DNA from: Bradyrhizobium sp. RD5-C2
Lineage (GTDB): Bacteria; Pseudomonadota; Alphaproteobacteria; Rhizobiales; Xanthobacteraceae
Reading direction: 5' to 3'
DNA: 64,000 nt
Assembly (NCBI RefSeq): GCF_019972155.1
Contig: NZ_BOVL01000021.1
Location: 46,001 to 110,000 of the forward strand
Each line of letters starts with the position of its first letter. Position 1 is the stretch's first letter. Below are positions 8,693 through 17,340 of this stretch, one piece after another. The position numbers were made by a program, and so were the translations under genes. The notes below the pieces were generated by a model. The model made no database searches, had not been told where the DNA came from, and saw nothing but the letters and a program-made list of their open reading frames with translations.

Positions 8693-10168
8693 TCAGTCGA
8701 GGCTTTCCGGACTTTGGTTCACTTCAAAGTTAACCGCGTCAGCCGCCTCAACCTCGGCCACTGGCCTCTGCGTTTGCGCGAGCGCGGCACCGAGCAGAAC
8801 AATTACAGTGCCGGCGTAGGCAGGGATCTGCAGGGAAAAATCAATCAGGGAGTGCAACACCGCGACCGTTGAGACGGCCAGGGCGGCGCGCGGCAGAGTA
8901 CGGGAGCGTTGAGGATCGAGGCAGGCGCGTAGCAGCATCGCCATTGCGCCAATCCAGGCCAGGACGACGATGCCCGCCAGGACCAGGCCGCCTTCTGCGG
9001 CGATCTCAAGGGCGACGTTATGCGCCCGATCCCACACGCCCCAGCCCGAAATCTCGCTGCTCCGATAGGCGGCGAAGCTCCAGCGGAACGAGCCCAAACC
9101 GCTCCCGAGCCACGGAAAATCCGAAATCATGCGCACAACCGAGGCCACGACGCTGGCACGTCCACCGCCGGCTGCGCCTTCCGTTTCCAGCCGTTCGCCC
9201 AACCCGCTGTCGAAGATTTGGTAGATCGCCAGGATGACGACGACGGCAGCACCAAAGGCCAGCCAATTGCGAAGCCTGGGCGACATCTCTGATCTGAAAT
9301 TCAGCCCAAAGGCCACCATCAGGCCGGCAAAGCTGCACGCCACACCCGCACGGGAGCCGGTCAGGACCAACGCCAGCAAGCAAATGCAAAAAAAGCTGCC
9401 CGGCACCGCAAGGACACGCCAATTCACGCCGGTGCTCGATGGGCGGCGGCGTTTGCCGGAACGGCGCTTCTTGCGCAGACTGAGGCGCCGGAACGTGAGC
9501 AGCAACCATACAATGGCGATCGACCCGAAATAGACCGCCGCCGCATTGCGGTTCGTGAACGTTCCGGTGAGATTGCCGACATAGGCGATCTTCTCGCGCC
9601 ACAGCACCAGGTTGGGTTCGAGCGCGTAGGAGCAAATCGCGTAAACGGCATAGAGGCCCCCCGACCATGCGATCGTGCGCAACAGGCGGCGCGAGAGTGT
9701 CTCGTCGGCGCCGCACATGTAGCCCCCCGTGAACAGCAGCAGGTTCAAGAGCGGCGTACCGATCGCGAGATAAGGTTGCCCCCTGGCGATCGACGCGCTG
9801 GCCTCCAGGGGTATTCCCAGAATCTCGCTGGCCACGGCCCAGATCGGATGGACCAGGGGATCGGACGGCGTTCGAGCCACGACCTGAAGGTAGAGGATGG
9901 TCGCATAGCTCGCGACGCCGACGGCAATGATGGCTGCAAGAAAAAGCGGTGAAGCAATCGCTGGCGGTCGCAGGGCAAGCCCGACCACCGCTACGCCCAC
10001 CAAACCGCACCAAAGCGAAATGGCGACGGAGGACACTGATGCAAACGGGAAGGGCATGATGGCCACGGCCGCGAACAGCAGCGCAGCGAACGCATCCGAA
10101 GTCTGCCGCGGTTTGAGGGCGACCACCGCCGTCTGCAAGACGGCGATGTATCGCCGGTCATACCGCAT
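8693..10168 (-). CDS. O-antigen ligase / Wzy-type polymerase family protein
   Basis: The product is 491 residues with ten or more membrane helices and a large extracytoplasmic loop containing the SGLGSFRWSF-type segment (about residues 355-365) common to the Wzy_C (O-antigen ligase) domain. Members either polymerise repeat units at the periplasmic face or ligate chains to lipid A; in an exopolysaccharide operon polymerase is the more likely role. The gene starts 5 bases after the export lipoprotein stop, indicating coupling. A Lys/Arg-rich cytoplasmic loop (RRLSLRKKRRSGKRRR) is conspicuous. Confidence 0.85.
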   Translation of the reverse strand: MRYDRRYIAVLQTAVVALKPRQTSDAFAALLFAAVAIMPFPFASVSSVAISLWCGLVGVAVVGLALRPPAIASPLFLAAIIAVGVASYATILYLQVVARTPSDPLVHPIWAVASEILGIPLEASASIARGQPYLAIGTPLLNLLLFTGGYMCGADETLSRRLLRTIAWSGGLYAVYAICSYALEPNLVLWREKIAYVGNLTGTFTNRNAAAVYFGSIAIVWLLLTFRRLSLRKKRRSGKRRRPSSTGVNWRVLAVPGSFFCICLLALVLTGSRAGVACSFAGLMVAFGLNFRSEMSPRLRNWLAFGAAVVVILAIYQIFDSGLGERLETEGAAGGGRASVVASVVRMISDFPWLGSGLGSFRWSFAAYRSSEISGWGVWDRAHNVALEIAAEGGLVLAGIVVLAWIGAMAMLLRACLDPQRSRTLPRAALAVSTVAVLHSLIDFSLQIPAYAGTVIVLLGAALAQTQRPVAEVEAADAVNFEVNQSPESLD

Positions 10169-10173
10169 GCGGA

Positions 10174-11370
10174 TCAGGGAGTCGTTACGACCAGATTCCG
10201 AAGCGCTGCACCATTGTAGGCTGCAACTATCGGATCGTTGACCGTTGCGGTGACCAGTCTGATGTACGTCATCAGCTTCGCCGATTCCACCGCTGGAGCG
10301 TTCGACGTGTACAGAACGTCCTTGTTGCGGATCAGAACTTTCGTCGCCAGGAAGTACGTCGATGGGTCGCGCATGTTGAAATTATACACGATCGGGATGA
10401 TCGGCGTCGTGAAACGGCTCACGTCGACGCCCATCATCGCGGCGATTTCGCGCCGCTCACCGCGATAGAGGAAGATCGCTCCGGGATCAGCCAGCGTATC
10501 GTTCAGGCCGCCTGCCTTGCCAACGGCCTCGGCCACCGAAATTCGCCAGGCGTCGAAGTTGAACTGACCCTGCTGGCCGGTTGCGCCAAAGGCCACAAAC
10601 GTCTGCGGCTCACGATAGACGTAAACCGTATCGTTCGGATGGACCCAGATATTGTTCGACGGCTCGTACACCAGCGACCCAAACGGCACGGTCGCCTGCT
10701 TGCCGTTGCGCTCGAGCATGACCCAGGTGTCGAAGCCTTGTCCCTTGGGGCCGCCGGCACGCGTGATCGCATCAAGCAGGCGCTCGCCGGCAGCGTTTGC
10801 TGGATAGCGAACCGGATTGTTCACTTCGCCGAGAACGCTGATGAGCGACGTCCGCTGATCGATGAGGGCGACGACAGCCTGCGGCTCGATCGCGCGATTC
10901 TTCAGCGCATCCGCAATCGCCTGCTGGACTTCGGAAGGCGTCCGGCCTTGCGCGCGGATAGCACCGGCATAAGGAACCGAGACATTGCCGTTGTGGTCCA
11001 CCGTCTGATTAGGCAGGGCGATGAAGTTGCCGGGCCGAACACCTGCTTCAACCGGGATAAACAGACCACCTGCGGCGGCCTCGAAGATGGTGACGCTGAC
11101 GACGTCGCCGATGCCAAATCTGATTTCGCGGGGGGGCTGACGATCGGGATAGGTAACCGTCAGCTTGCCGGTATTGCGCGCCAGCACGGACACCACGTCT
11201 GAATTGACGCGGACCAGCGCATACGGAAGGCTGTTTTCATCGACCGGCGTCTCGCTTTTTACAGCTTGGCTGGATGGCCCCGACGTCGGCAAATAGCTGC
11301 AACCGGCCAGAGCAATCGTGGCGCTAAGCGCGATTCCGGCAAAAAATCTGATTTTAAAAAAAGTCCCCAT
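10174..11370 (-). CDS. Outer-membrane polysaccharide export lipoprotein (Wza/ExoF/KpsD type)
   Basis: The product is 398 residues from ATG 11370. The lipobox LAGC sits in a lipoprotein signal (IALAGCSYLPTSG). A Poly_export domain follows (about 85-160; FGIGDVVSVTIFEA, VPYAGAIRAQGRTPSEV), then SLBB-type repeats (ISVLGEVNNPVRYP; FVAFGATGQQGQFNF). Wza-type octamers form the outer-membrane channel for capsule or EPS and dock with the Wzc-type kinase. It is the first gene of the minus-strand operon. An alternative reading to 11400 would begin with TTG and delay the signal peptide, so I reject it. Confidence 0.93.
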   Translation of the reverse strand: MGTFFKIRFFAGIALSATIALAGCSYLPTSGPSSQAVKSETPVDENSLPYALVRVNSDVVSVLARNTGKLTVTYPDRQPPREIRFGIGDVVSVTIFEAAAGGLFIPVEAGVRPGNFIALPNQTVDHNGNVSVPYAGAIRAQGRTPSEVQQAIADALKNRAIEPQAVVALIDQRTSLISVLGEVNNPVRYPANAAGERLLDAITRAGGPKGQGFDTWVMLERNGKQATVPFGSLVYEPSNNIWVHPNDTVYVYREPQTFVAFGATGQQGQFNFDAWRISVAEAVGKAGGLNDTLADPGAIFLYRGERREIAAMMGVDVSRFTTPIIPIVYNFNMRDPSTYFLATKVLIRNKDVLYTSNAPAVESAKLMTYIRLVTATVNDPIVAAYNGAALRNLVVTTP

Positions 11371-11599
11371 GCTTTCGGAACTATCATGCGCTCGGCGCAA
11401 TCTCTAAGTGAATCTGCGTTGGGGCCGATTTTTGGGTTACCGTAGTTGCTGATCTGCAACGATCTTGCGGGCGCTTAACTAGCAACTAACCAAGCTTGGC
11501 ACAGCAGCGCGATTTTGTGCGCTGGCTGCGAAGGTATCTCTACGCAGGGAGGGCGACACAGACGGCGGATTTGACGAACCTCACCTTGGTGATAAAGAA

Positions 11600-11860
11600 T
11601 CACCGGCTCGAGCCGGTACCGGCGTAGCCGCCCTTCGATTGGGTGCTATTGGAATTCCCGAACGGGCTTGTGAACGGGCTGCTAAATCCGGTGCTGACGC
11701 CCTGGTTGGTTCGCACCGCCGAATTCGGCCCACCCGAGACCGCCGATCCACTCTGGCGTTGCTGCGTCACGGTCTGAGTCGGGCTTTGCGCTACGCCCTG
11801 TGCCATTGCTCCTCCTCCGGATAGCAACAACAGGATCAGCACGGCTGTTCCGTATCTCAT
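11600..11860 (-). CDS. Small secreted Ser/Gly/Gln-rich protein
   Basis: The product is 86 residues starting at ATG 11860 after a strong GGAAGGAG site. It has a clear signal peptide (RYGTAVLILLLLSGGGAMAQ) and a low-complexity mature part rich in Ser, Gly, Gln, Thr and Asn, with no Cys and few charges. I do not recognise a family. Small secreted proteins of this composition are common around rhizobial EPS loci; a matrix or surface role is possible but unproven. It lies about 230 bases upstream of the export operon on the same strand. Confidence 0.55.
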   Translation of the reverse strand: MRYGTAVLILLLLSGGGAMAQGVAQSPTQTVTQQRQSGSAVSGGPNSAVRTNQGVSTGFSSPFTSPFGNSNSTQSKGGYAGTGSSR

Positions 11861-11909
11861 GAAACACTCCTTCCAATTTCCCGGATCATCGCAATGACCG
11901 AGAACCGTC

Positions 11910-12194
11910 TCACGCCGCCGCGACGGCGAAAAATTCCGGACGACACTGCGTCAACTGCCAAAAGTGTTCGAAGACAGCAAACGGACCGGCGCGTTCAGTA
12001 TAGGTATGATGGACGTGGCGCGCCAGATCCCCCTGGGGACCGACGTAGACAACCGCCTTTTCCCCGAAATTGGTCATGCAGGCGACCCCGTATGGTGTTC
12101 TGCCGTCGCGCTCCATCGTCTGCTCGGCGGCGCGGGCCTGGTTGTGAAGCAGCGCAAATAAAGCAGAGCCCAAAATCTCCCTGCGTGTCGGCAT
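11910..12194 (-). CDS. Small hypothetical protein with Tat-like leader
   Basis: The product is 94 residues starting at ATG 12194, with GGAG about 8 bases upstream. The N-terminus PTRREILGSALFALLHNQARA carries an RR pair and a weak hydrophobic stretch, reminiscent of a Tat signal but short. The rest is a compact His/Phe-rich domain (VHHTYTE, FEHFWQLTQC) with two Cys. The family is not recognised. It is separated by about 50 bases from the small secreted protein downstream, so the two may be co-transcribed. Confidence 0.45.
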   Translation of the reverse strand: MPTRREILGSALFALLHNQARAAEQTMERDGRTPYGVACMTNFGEKAVVYVGPQGDLARHVHHTYTERAGPFAVFEHFWQLTQCRPEFFAVAAA

Positions 12195-12379
12195 CTCTCA
12201 GGCTCCAAGTGATCGCACGCGATACTGGCAGACCCGTTACCTCTCGGCAAGATTTGCGCGGCACGGCGCGGTCGGAGCCGTTCGCGCTTTCCAGATCGGT
12301 TGCAATTCCATCACGGCGGGGCCGGCAGGCTTCACTGTCTCTGCCCCCTCCCCCTCAGGAAGACGCGCGTCTGCTCCCT

Positions 12380-15319
12380 CTACACGTGCAGCATGAAGCT
12401 GTCGTGGGTGTGGGTGTAGCCCATAGCATCCGCGAGGGCGTGAATGTCGAGATGCACATCCTGCGCAATCGCATTCGTGTACCAATCAAGCTGCGCCTCG
12501 TTGAACGGCAGCGGGGCGTGGCCATCATACGTGCTTGCGCTGGCGGCGGCCGCGGACGGATGAAAAACAAATCCATCGCCGACCTGGCTCACTGTGGCGG
12601 CTTGATTCGGCATCGACAGCGTCAGCGGAGCAACGTTCGTCGCGGGAGGGTCGATGACGAATGTGCCGCCGTGTCCGTCACTGGACAGGGCAAATGTCAT
12701 TCGCGTGTAATCGCCCGTCAGATTCAGATGCGCAGCATGGTTTTGCGCGTCAGTGACCGTCAGCACGCCGCCCGAGGTATTTCCGATGTACGAAACCCGG
12801 GTGCCGGCCCCGTACGCGATATCCCTCAGGTCGAGGATATCCGAGGCGGTCGGATCGCCATTGCCCGAAAGACCCACGATATTGCCGGTGAACTTGCTGG
12901 ACTGATCCAGGATCAGCATGCCCGTGTTTTTGCCGAATGTGATCGCGCCCGACGCAGCGCCGGCGAGCTCGAGGCTGCCTCCAGCATCGATCGTAAGCTG
13001 CAGGCTAACGCTGGTCGCGACGGTGCCGGCCTTCGTGCCGATCGTACCGTCGCCGTTCAGATCCTGATGCATCGTCGTCTCCAGCGAGAGCAGCGACGCG
13101 TTCGAGCCGGAGACCGAGCCGACGATGGTCGACAGGAAGTTGCCGTTCGCATCGGTGGCCGCGACCGTATACAGGCCGGTGCCGGTATCCTTCCAGGCGA
13201 CGTCGTAGCCGGTCGCCGTCTTCTCGGCACCGATGAAATTGGTGCTGGGGAATTGATCCGTGCCGACCGCGGCGCCCGCCAGTTTGAACACGACATCGGT
13301 GCTGCCTGTGACAAAGTGGAGGCTGTTTCCAACCTGCTCGAGGATCGTGCTGCCCGCCGTCTCGATGATCTTGAGGGGCAATCCGATCGTGCCGTCGCCG
13401 TTCAGATCCTGATGCATCGTCGACTCCAGCGATCGAAGCGCATCGCTTGTACCGGAGACCGAGCCGGCGATGGTCGACAGGAAGTTGCCGTTCGCATCGG
13501 TGGCCACGACCGAATAAAGGCCGGTGCCGGCATCCTTCCAGGCGACGTCGTAGCCGGTCGCGGTCTTCTCGGCGCCGATGAAATTGTAGCTGGGGAACTG
13601 ATCCGTACTCAGTGCGGCACCCGCCAGTTTGAATACGACGTCGGTGCTGCCCGTGACAAAGTGGAGGCTGGTTCCGACCTGCTCCAGGGTCGTGCTTCCC
13701 GCGCTTTCGATGACCTTGGTCTGGAGAACATTGGATTGCACACTCGTATTCCCGGCTGCGTCGGTCGCAGTCACCGAGAACGAGTGGGAGCCCGAGGAAA
13801 GCGATCCGACGTTGATGCTCCAGGTGCCGTCACCCTTGGCCTTTCCGGAGCCGATCAGGGGGGTGCCGTCATAGAGTGCGATGGTTGCGCCGGCTTCGGC
13901 AGTACCGGCAATAGCGGATTGAGCCAGCGTAAACGACGCAACGACAGGCTGGGCGGGAGCCGTCGTGTCGATCGTCACGGTAAGCGACGTAGAGGTGGAG
14001 CTGACGTTGCCGGCAACATCCATCGCCTTGGCCGTGAACGGGTGGCTGCCGTCGTTCAATGTTGCCGTCGCGAAAGACCAGCCGCCGGTCTTGTCGACAA
14101 CCACCGTGCCGATCTGCGTCGTTCCGTCGAATATCTGGACCGTGCTGCCGGCCTCTGCGGTTCCGCTCAGCGTGATGTGGTTCTGGTTGGTGATGCCGTC
14201 GCCGATCGTTCCACTGTTCGGCGTGAAGGAAGCAATGCTCGGGGCCGTGGGCGCGGTCGTGTCGACTGTCACCGTGAGTGCGGTCGACGTCGTGACGTTG
14301 CCGCTCTGATCCGCTGTCTTCGCTGTGAAAGGATGAACCCCGTCGGTCAGATTTACCGTGACGAACGACCATTTTCCGGTGCTGTCTGTCACCGCCGTGC
14401 CAAGCTTGGTCGAGCCATCGAAGATCTGGACTGTGGTACCGACGGCGGCCGAACCCGTCAGCGTAATCTGCTTCGCGTTGGTGATGCCGTCGCCGGTGAT
14501 GTTGCTATCGGGCGAGAACGAGTTGATCTGAACGACAGGCGGCTTGGCGGAGTAGGCGCGGATGTAGTCGATGAGCATGTCACCGCCCACCGGCGCACTG
14601 GGGTCGGTGATATACGGCCCGTACAGCGCCAGGTCGGCGATGATATACATCGGCGTGTGCATGTCGGATGGAGTGGCAATCTGGAAGGCCTTCACTCCGT
14701 CGACATACCAGGTAATCGTATCGGGCTCCCAATCCATGCCATAGGTGTGGAATCCAGACGCCATTGTCGGAAGGTAGACTGCGCCCTGCTGGAGCTCCAT
14801 GCTGCCCGTCGCAGAACTGTGCGATGTCATGTTGTCGATGGTCGGGTTGTTGCCGGTCGCCTCCATGATGTCCAGCTCTTGAGCCGGCACGGTCCCGAAT
14901 AGCGCGTTATTCGTGGGCAGCAGCCAGAATGCGGGCCAGAGCCCCTGGCCGGCGGGCAGCTCGGCTCTCATCTCGAAGTAGCCGTAGAGTTGCGAGAAGG
15001 AGTGATAGGTTGTGATCATGCCCGACGTGTACTGGGCATTGTCGATGTAGGGCTGGATCGCGGCAGCTGCGGGGCCCGCATGAAGATCGAGGATGCCGTT
15101 GTTCACGGTCCATGGCGTCACCGAACTCGTGGGCGCATAATTGCTGTTGATGTACCAGTTGACCTCCTGGTTGCCACTAATGTTGATGCCGTTGGCAGCC
15201 GCCCACCAATAGGTCGAATCCCAGGTGCCGCTCGTGCCGTTCCACAGGCTGAGCGAGTTGAAATCGTCCGAAAACGTGAGTGTGGCCGTTCCAGCAAGAT
15301 TTTTCGGATCGATCGACAT
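12380..15319 (-). CDS. Large GH16 endo-glucanase-like protein with Ig-like and 115-residue repeats
   Basis: The product is 979 residues, preceded by GAGGAGGG. The GH16 domain (about 1-260) carries the catalytic signature ELDIME, with Glu148 as nucleophile and Glu153 as acid/base. Three bacterial Ig-like repeats follow (about 265-555), each with a TVDTTAP-type linker. Two near-identical 115-residue repeats then follow, each ending in a Ca-binding-like DLNGDGTIG. A C-terminal beta region resembles autotransporter or hemolysin passengers. There is no classical signal peptide, so export probably uses a type I (C-terminal) route. GH16 members such as ExoK cleave beta-glucans or succinoglycan; here the likely target is the locus's own EPS. 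Confidence 0.88.
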   Translation of the reverse strand: MSIDPKNLAGTATLTFSDDFNSLSLWNGTSGTWDSTYWWAAANGINISGNQEVNWYINSNYAPTSSVTPWTVNNGILDLHAGPAAAAIQPYIDNAQYTSGMITTYHSFSQLYGYFEMRAELPAGQGLWPAFWLLPTNNALFGTVPAQELDIMEATGNNPTIDNMTSHSSATGSMELQQGAVYLPTMASGFHTYGMDWEPDTITWYVDGVKAFQIATPSDMHTPMYIIADLALYGPYITDPSAPVGGDMLIDYIRAYSAKPPVVQINSFSPDSNITGDGITNAKQITLTGSAAVGTTVQIFDGSTKLGTAVTDSTGKWSFVTVNLTDGVHPFTAKTADQSGNVTTSTALTVTVDTTAPTAPSIASFTPNSGTIGDGITNQNHITLSGTAEAGSTVQIFDGTTQIGTVVVDKTGGWSFATATLNDGSHPFTAKAMDVAGNVSSTSTSLTVTIDTTAPAQPVVASFTLAQSAIAGTAEAGATIALYDGTPLIGSGKAKGDGTWSINVGSLSSGSHSFSVTATDAAGNTSVQSNVLQTKVIESAGSTTLEQVGTSLHFVTGSTDVVFKLAGAALSTDQFPSYNFIGAEKTATGYDVAWKDAGTGLYSVVATDANGNFLSTIAGSVSGTSDALRSLESTMHQDLNGDGTIGLPLKIIETAGSTILEQVGNSLHFVTGSTDVVFKLAGAAVGTDQFPSTNFIGAEKTATGYDVAWKDTGTGLYTVAATDANGNFLSTIVGSVSGSNASLLSLETTMHQDLNGDGTIGTKAGTVATSVSLQLTIDAGGSLELAGAASGAITFGKNTGMLILDQSSKFTGNIVGLSGNGDPTASDILDLRDIAYGAGTRVSYIGNTSGGVLTVTDAQNHAAHLNLTGDYTRMTFALSSDGHGGTFVIDPPATNVAPLTLSMPNQAATVSQVGDGFVFHPSAAAASASTYDGHAPLPFNEAQLDWYTNAIAQDVHLDIHALADAMGYTHTHDSFMLHV
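13019..13708 (-). repeat. Tandem 345-bp coding repeat inside the GH16 gene
   Basis: Two copies of exactly 345 bases (115 codons) lie head to tail: the first from 13708 to 13364, the second from 13363 to 13019. At protein level they differ at only a handful of positions (ESAGSTTLEQVG against ETAGSTILEQVG, both ending in DLNGDGTIG). The unit contains the GYDVAWKDxGTGLY core seen in large secreted rhizobial proteins. High nucleotide similarity points to recent duplication or gene conversion. Confidence 0.85.
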
Positions 15320-16299
15320 AGCGCCCTCCTCAGCTGGGAAATTGCTATGGCATCGCCGGTTCTCCTGACTTTAATGGCCGGATACGAGTTGTTTTGGTAA
15401 TTAAGCTGCGCCTGCGCGTACCGCTAAAATTATACGGATTGGCAGCAATGGTTCTTGACCGACGCTGGCGGGTACAATTCAGCAAGGTTAATTCGACGCG
15501 AACATCACGCGCACGACAGTTTCCTCTCTACGTTCGACAGCGGCATTTGGCTCCGCAGTTGCAGACATCTCAATCGCAGATGAAGCGGCTTATCGATGAG
15601 ATCGACGCGAACGTTGGATGTCGGACGGGTTCTCCGTCTCGCGGGCTGAGATGATCCAGTGGTGACGCACGCCCGTCTGAACCTGTCGTGACTTACTCTC
15701 TCGCCGCATGCGTGTCGTACCAGCCCGACGTGCGAAACTCAGGAATGCGATAGTCGGTGCGCCCCGTGGCCCGAACGAGAATTTCCTGCACTTTGCCGAG
15801 CATGCGGACGAGACTTTTCTGCCCCCGTAAGATTCCGTGGTCGCCCGACAGCGCATAGCCTCGTTGCTTTGCCCGTAAATTTTCGGGTGCTCGAACAGCA
15901 CTTCCCTGAAGGGGACGACGTAATGGACCTTAACTTGGGCAGAGAATTACTGCATATTTGGTCGGACCGGCATCCGAGGCATTACGGCCTTTGGCCGGTT
16001 GAATTTGAGCTGTTAGTACTCTCGAACGTTCATTCACCATCTTTGAGATGGGCCGCGCTGCTTCTTACTGTCGTGTACCTGGCCGCATTTGGGAGAATAG
16101 GCCGTCATTGTGTTGTCCCGCCCGAGTATCCCTTCGCATCTTCATCATTAATCTAGTCGTTTGGTTACAATCGGCCGTTGTATTGGTAGGGATTATTGCA
16201 ACGGCGTCCGGCTCGGATTCGAACGCCGGAGACCACAACATTCAAAAGCCCCGGCGGTAGGCGTGAAGCATTCGGATTTCAGTAGGCAAGGGTTAATTT
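15320..16299. other. Long intergenic region between GH16 and fcl
   Basis: Nearly 1 kb lies between divergent genes. Several short ORFs exist on both strands but none shows a ribosome-binding site with a coherent protein. The composition is less GC-rich than its neighbours. It must contain the promoters of the GH16 gene (minus) and fcl (plus). I see no RNA gene or transposase remnant. A small regulatory RNA or decayed gene remains possible. Confidence 0.45.
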
Positions 16300-17274
16300 A
16301 TGTTAGGGGGGTTCTCCTACGATCTGACTGGAAGGCGGGTCTTCGTGGCCGGACATCGCGGAATGGTGGGGTCGGCCATCATGCGCCGCCTCGCGTCGGA
16401 GAGCTGCACCCTCCTTCATGCCGATCGCGGAGAGCTCGACCTTGCGAAGGAGCAGCCGACATTCCGGTGGCTCGAGGCAAACCGTCCGGACGTCGTAATC
16501 CATGCCGCCGCCAAGGTCGGCGGCATTGCCGCCAACAGTAGTTTCCCCGTCGATTTTCTCTGCGACAATCTCGCGGTCGAGCTCAACGTGATCCGCGCAA
16601 GTCATGCAATCGGCGTTGAGCGCCTGCTGTTTCTCGGCTCGTCCTGCATATACCCCAAGCACGCCAGGCAGCCGATCGCCGAAAGCGAATTGCTGACGGG
16701 GCCGCTCGAGCCGACCAACGAATGGTACGCAATCGCCAAGATTGCCGGCCTCAAGATCTGTCAGGCACACCGGCGGCAACATGGTGACGATTTCATATCG
16801 GTGATGCCGACCAACCTCTATGGCCGCGGTGACAACTATCATCCAGCGCACAGTCACGTGCCGGCGGCGCTGATCCGACGCTTCCACGAGGCCAAGCTGG
16901 CAGGGACCCCGACGGTATCCGTCTGGGGCACAGGCAATCCGCTTCGTGAGTTTCTCAACGTCGACGACTTCGCCGATGCGTGCGTCTTCCTCTTGAAGAA
17001 CTACTCGAACGATCTGCCCATCAACGTCGGCAGTGGTGACGAAGTCACTATCGCCGATTTTGCCGCCATGGTAGCGGAGGTCGTGGGCTATGCGGGCAAG
17101 TTGGCTTTTGATACGTCCAAGCCGGACGGCGCGCCCCGCAAGCTCCTCGACAGTTCGCGGATTCGCCAACTGGGCTGGCGTTCCACTACTCCGCTACCGA
17201 CCGGGCTGGCGGGGGCATATGAGGATTTTCTGAAGGGCTACGGTCGTCATTTGGAAAGCAATTCCGGCGGCTGA
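16300..17274 (+). CDS. fcl: GDP-L-fucose synthase
   Basis: The product is 324 residues, the normal length for this SDR-extended epimerase/reductase. It converts GDP-4-keto-6-deoxy-D-mannose to GDP-L-fucose using NADPH. Visible motifs are the Rossmann AGHRGMVGSA (about 17-26), HAAAKVGGIAAN, LFLGSSCIYPK (catalytic Ser) and YAIAK (catalytic Tyr and Lys). Its substrate is made by Gmd, but the gmd copy 1.5 kb downstream is broken, so it depends on another gmd elsewhere in the genome or is idle. The neighbouring WcaI-like glycosyltransferase supports a fucose-containing surface polymer. Confidence 0.93.
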   Translation: MLGGFSYDLTGRRVFVAGHRGMVGSAIMRRLASESCTLLHADRGELDLAKEQPTFRWLEANRPDVVIHAAAKVGGIAANSSFPVDFLCDNLAVELNVIRASHAIGVERLLFLGSSCIYPKHARQPIAESELLTGPLEPTNEWYAIAKIAGLKICQAHRRQHGDDFISVMPTNLYGRGDNYHPAHSHVPAALIRRFHEAKLAGTPTVSVWGTGNPLREFLNVDDFADACVFLLKNYSNDLPINVGSGDEVTIADFAAMVAEVVGYAGKLAFDTSKPDGAPRKLLDSSRIRQLGWRSTTPLPTGLAGAYEDFLKGYGRHLESNSGG

Positions 17275-17340
17275 CGAGACCGACGCTTTTTTCGAGACGT
17301 GAGTTTTCGATTCCAGTTTTAGAAGTTGGATTGTACTTGA

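Noticed and set aside
11894..14902. A 1002-residue plus-strand open frame opposite the GH16 gene.
   Set aside because: Arg/Gly/Asp-rich shadow of a repetitive gene; the minus strand has GH16 and Ig-like domains in order.
15590..15901. A 103-residue minus-strand frame in the long intergenic interval.
   Set aside because: Start and composition are not protein-like, and no similarity or Shine-Dalgarno is visible.
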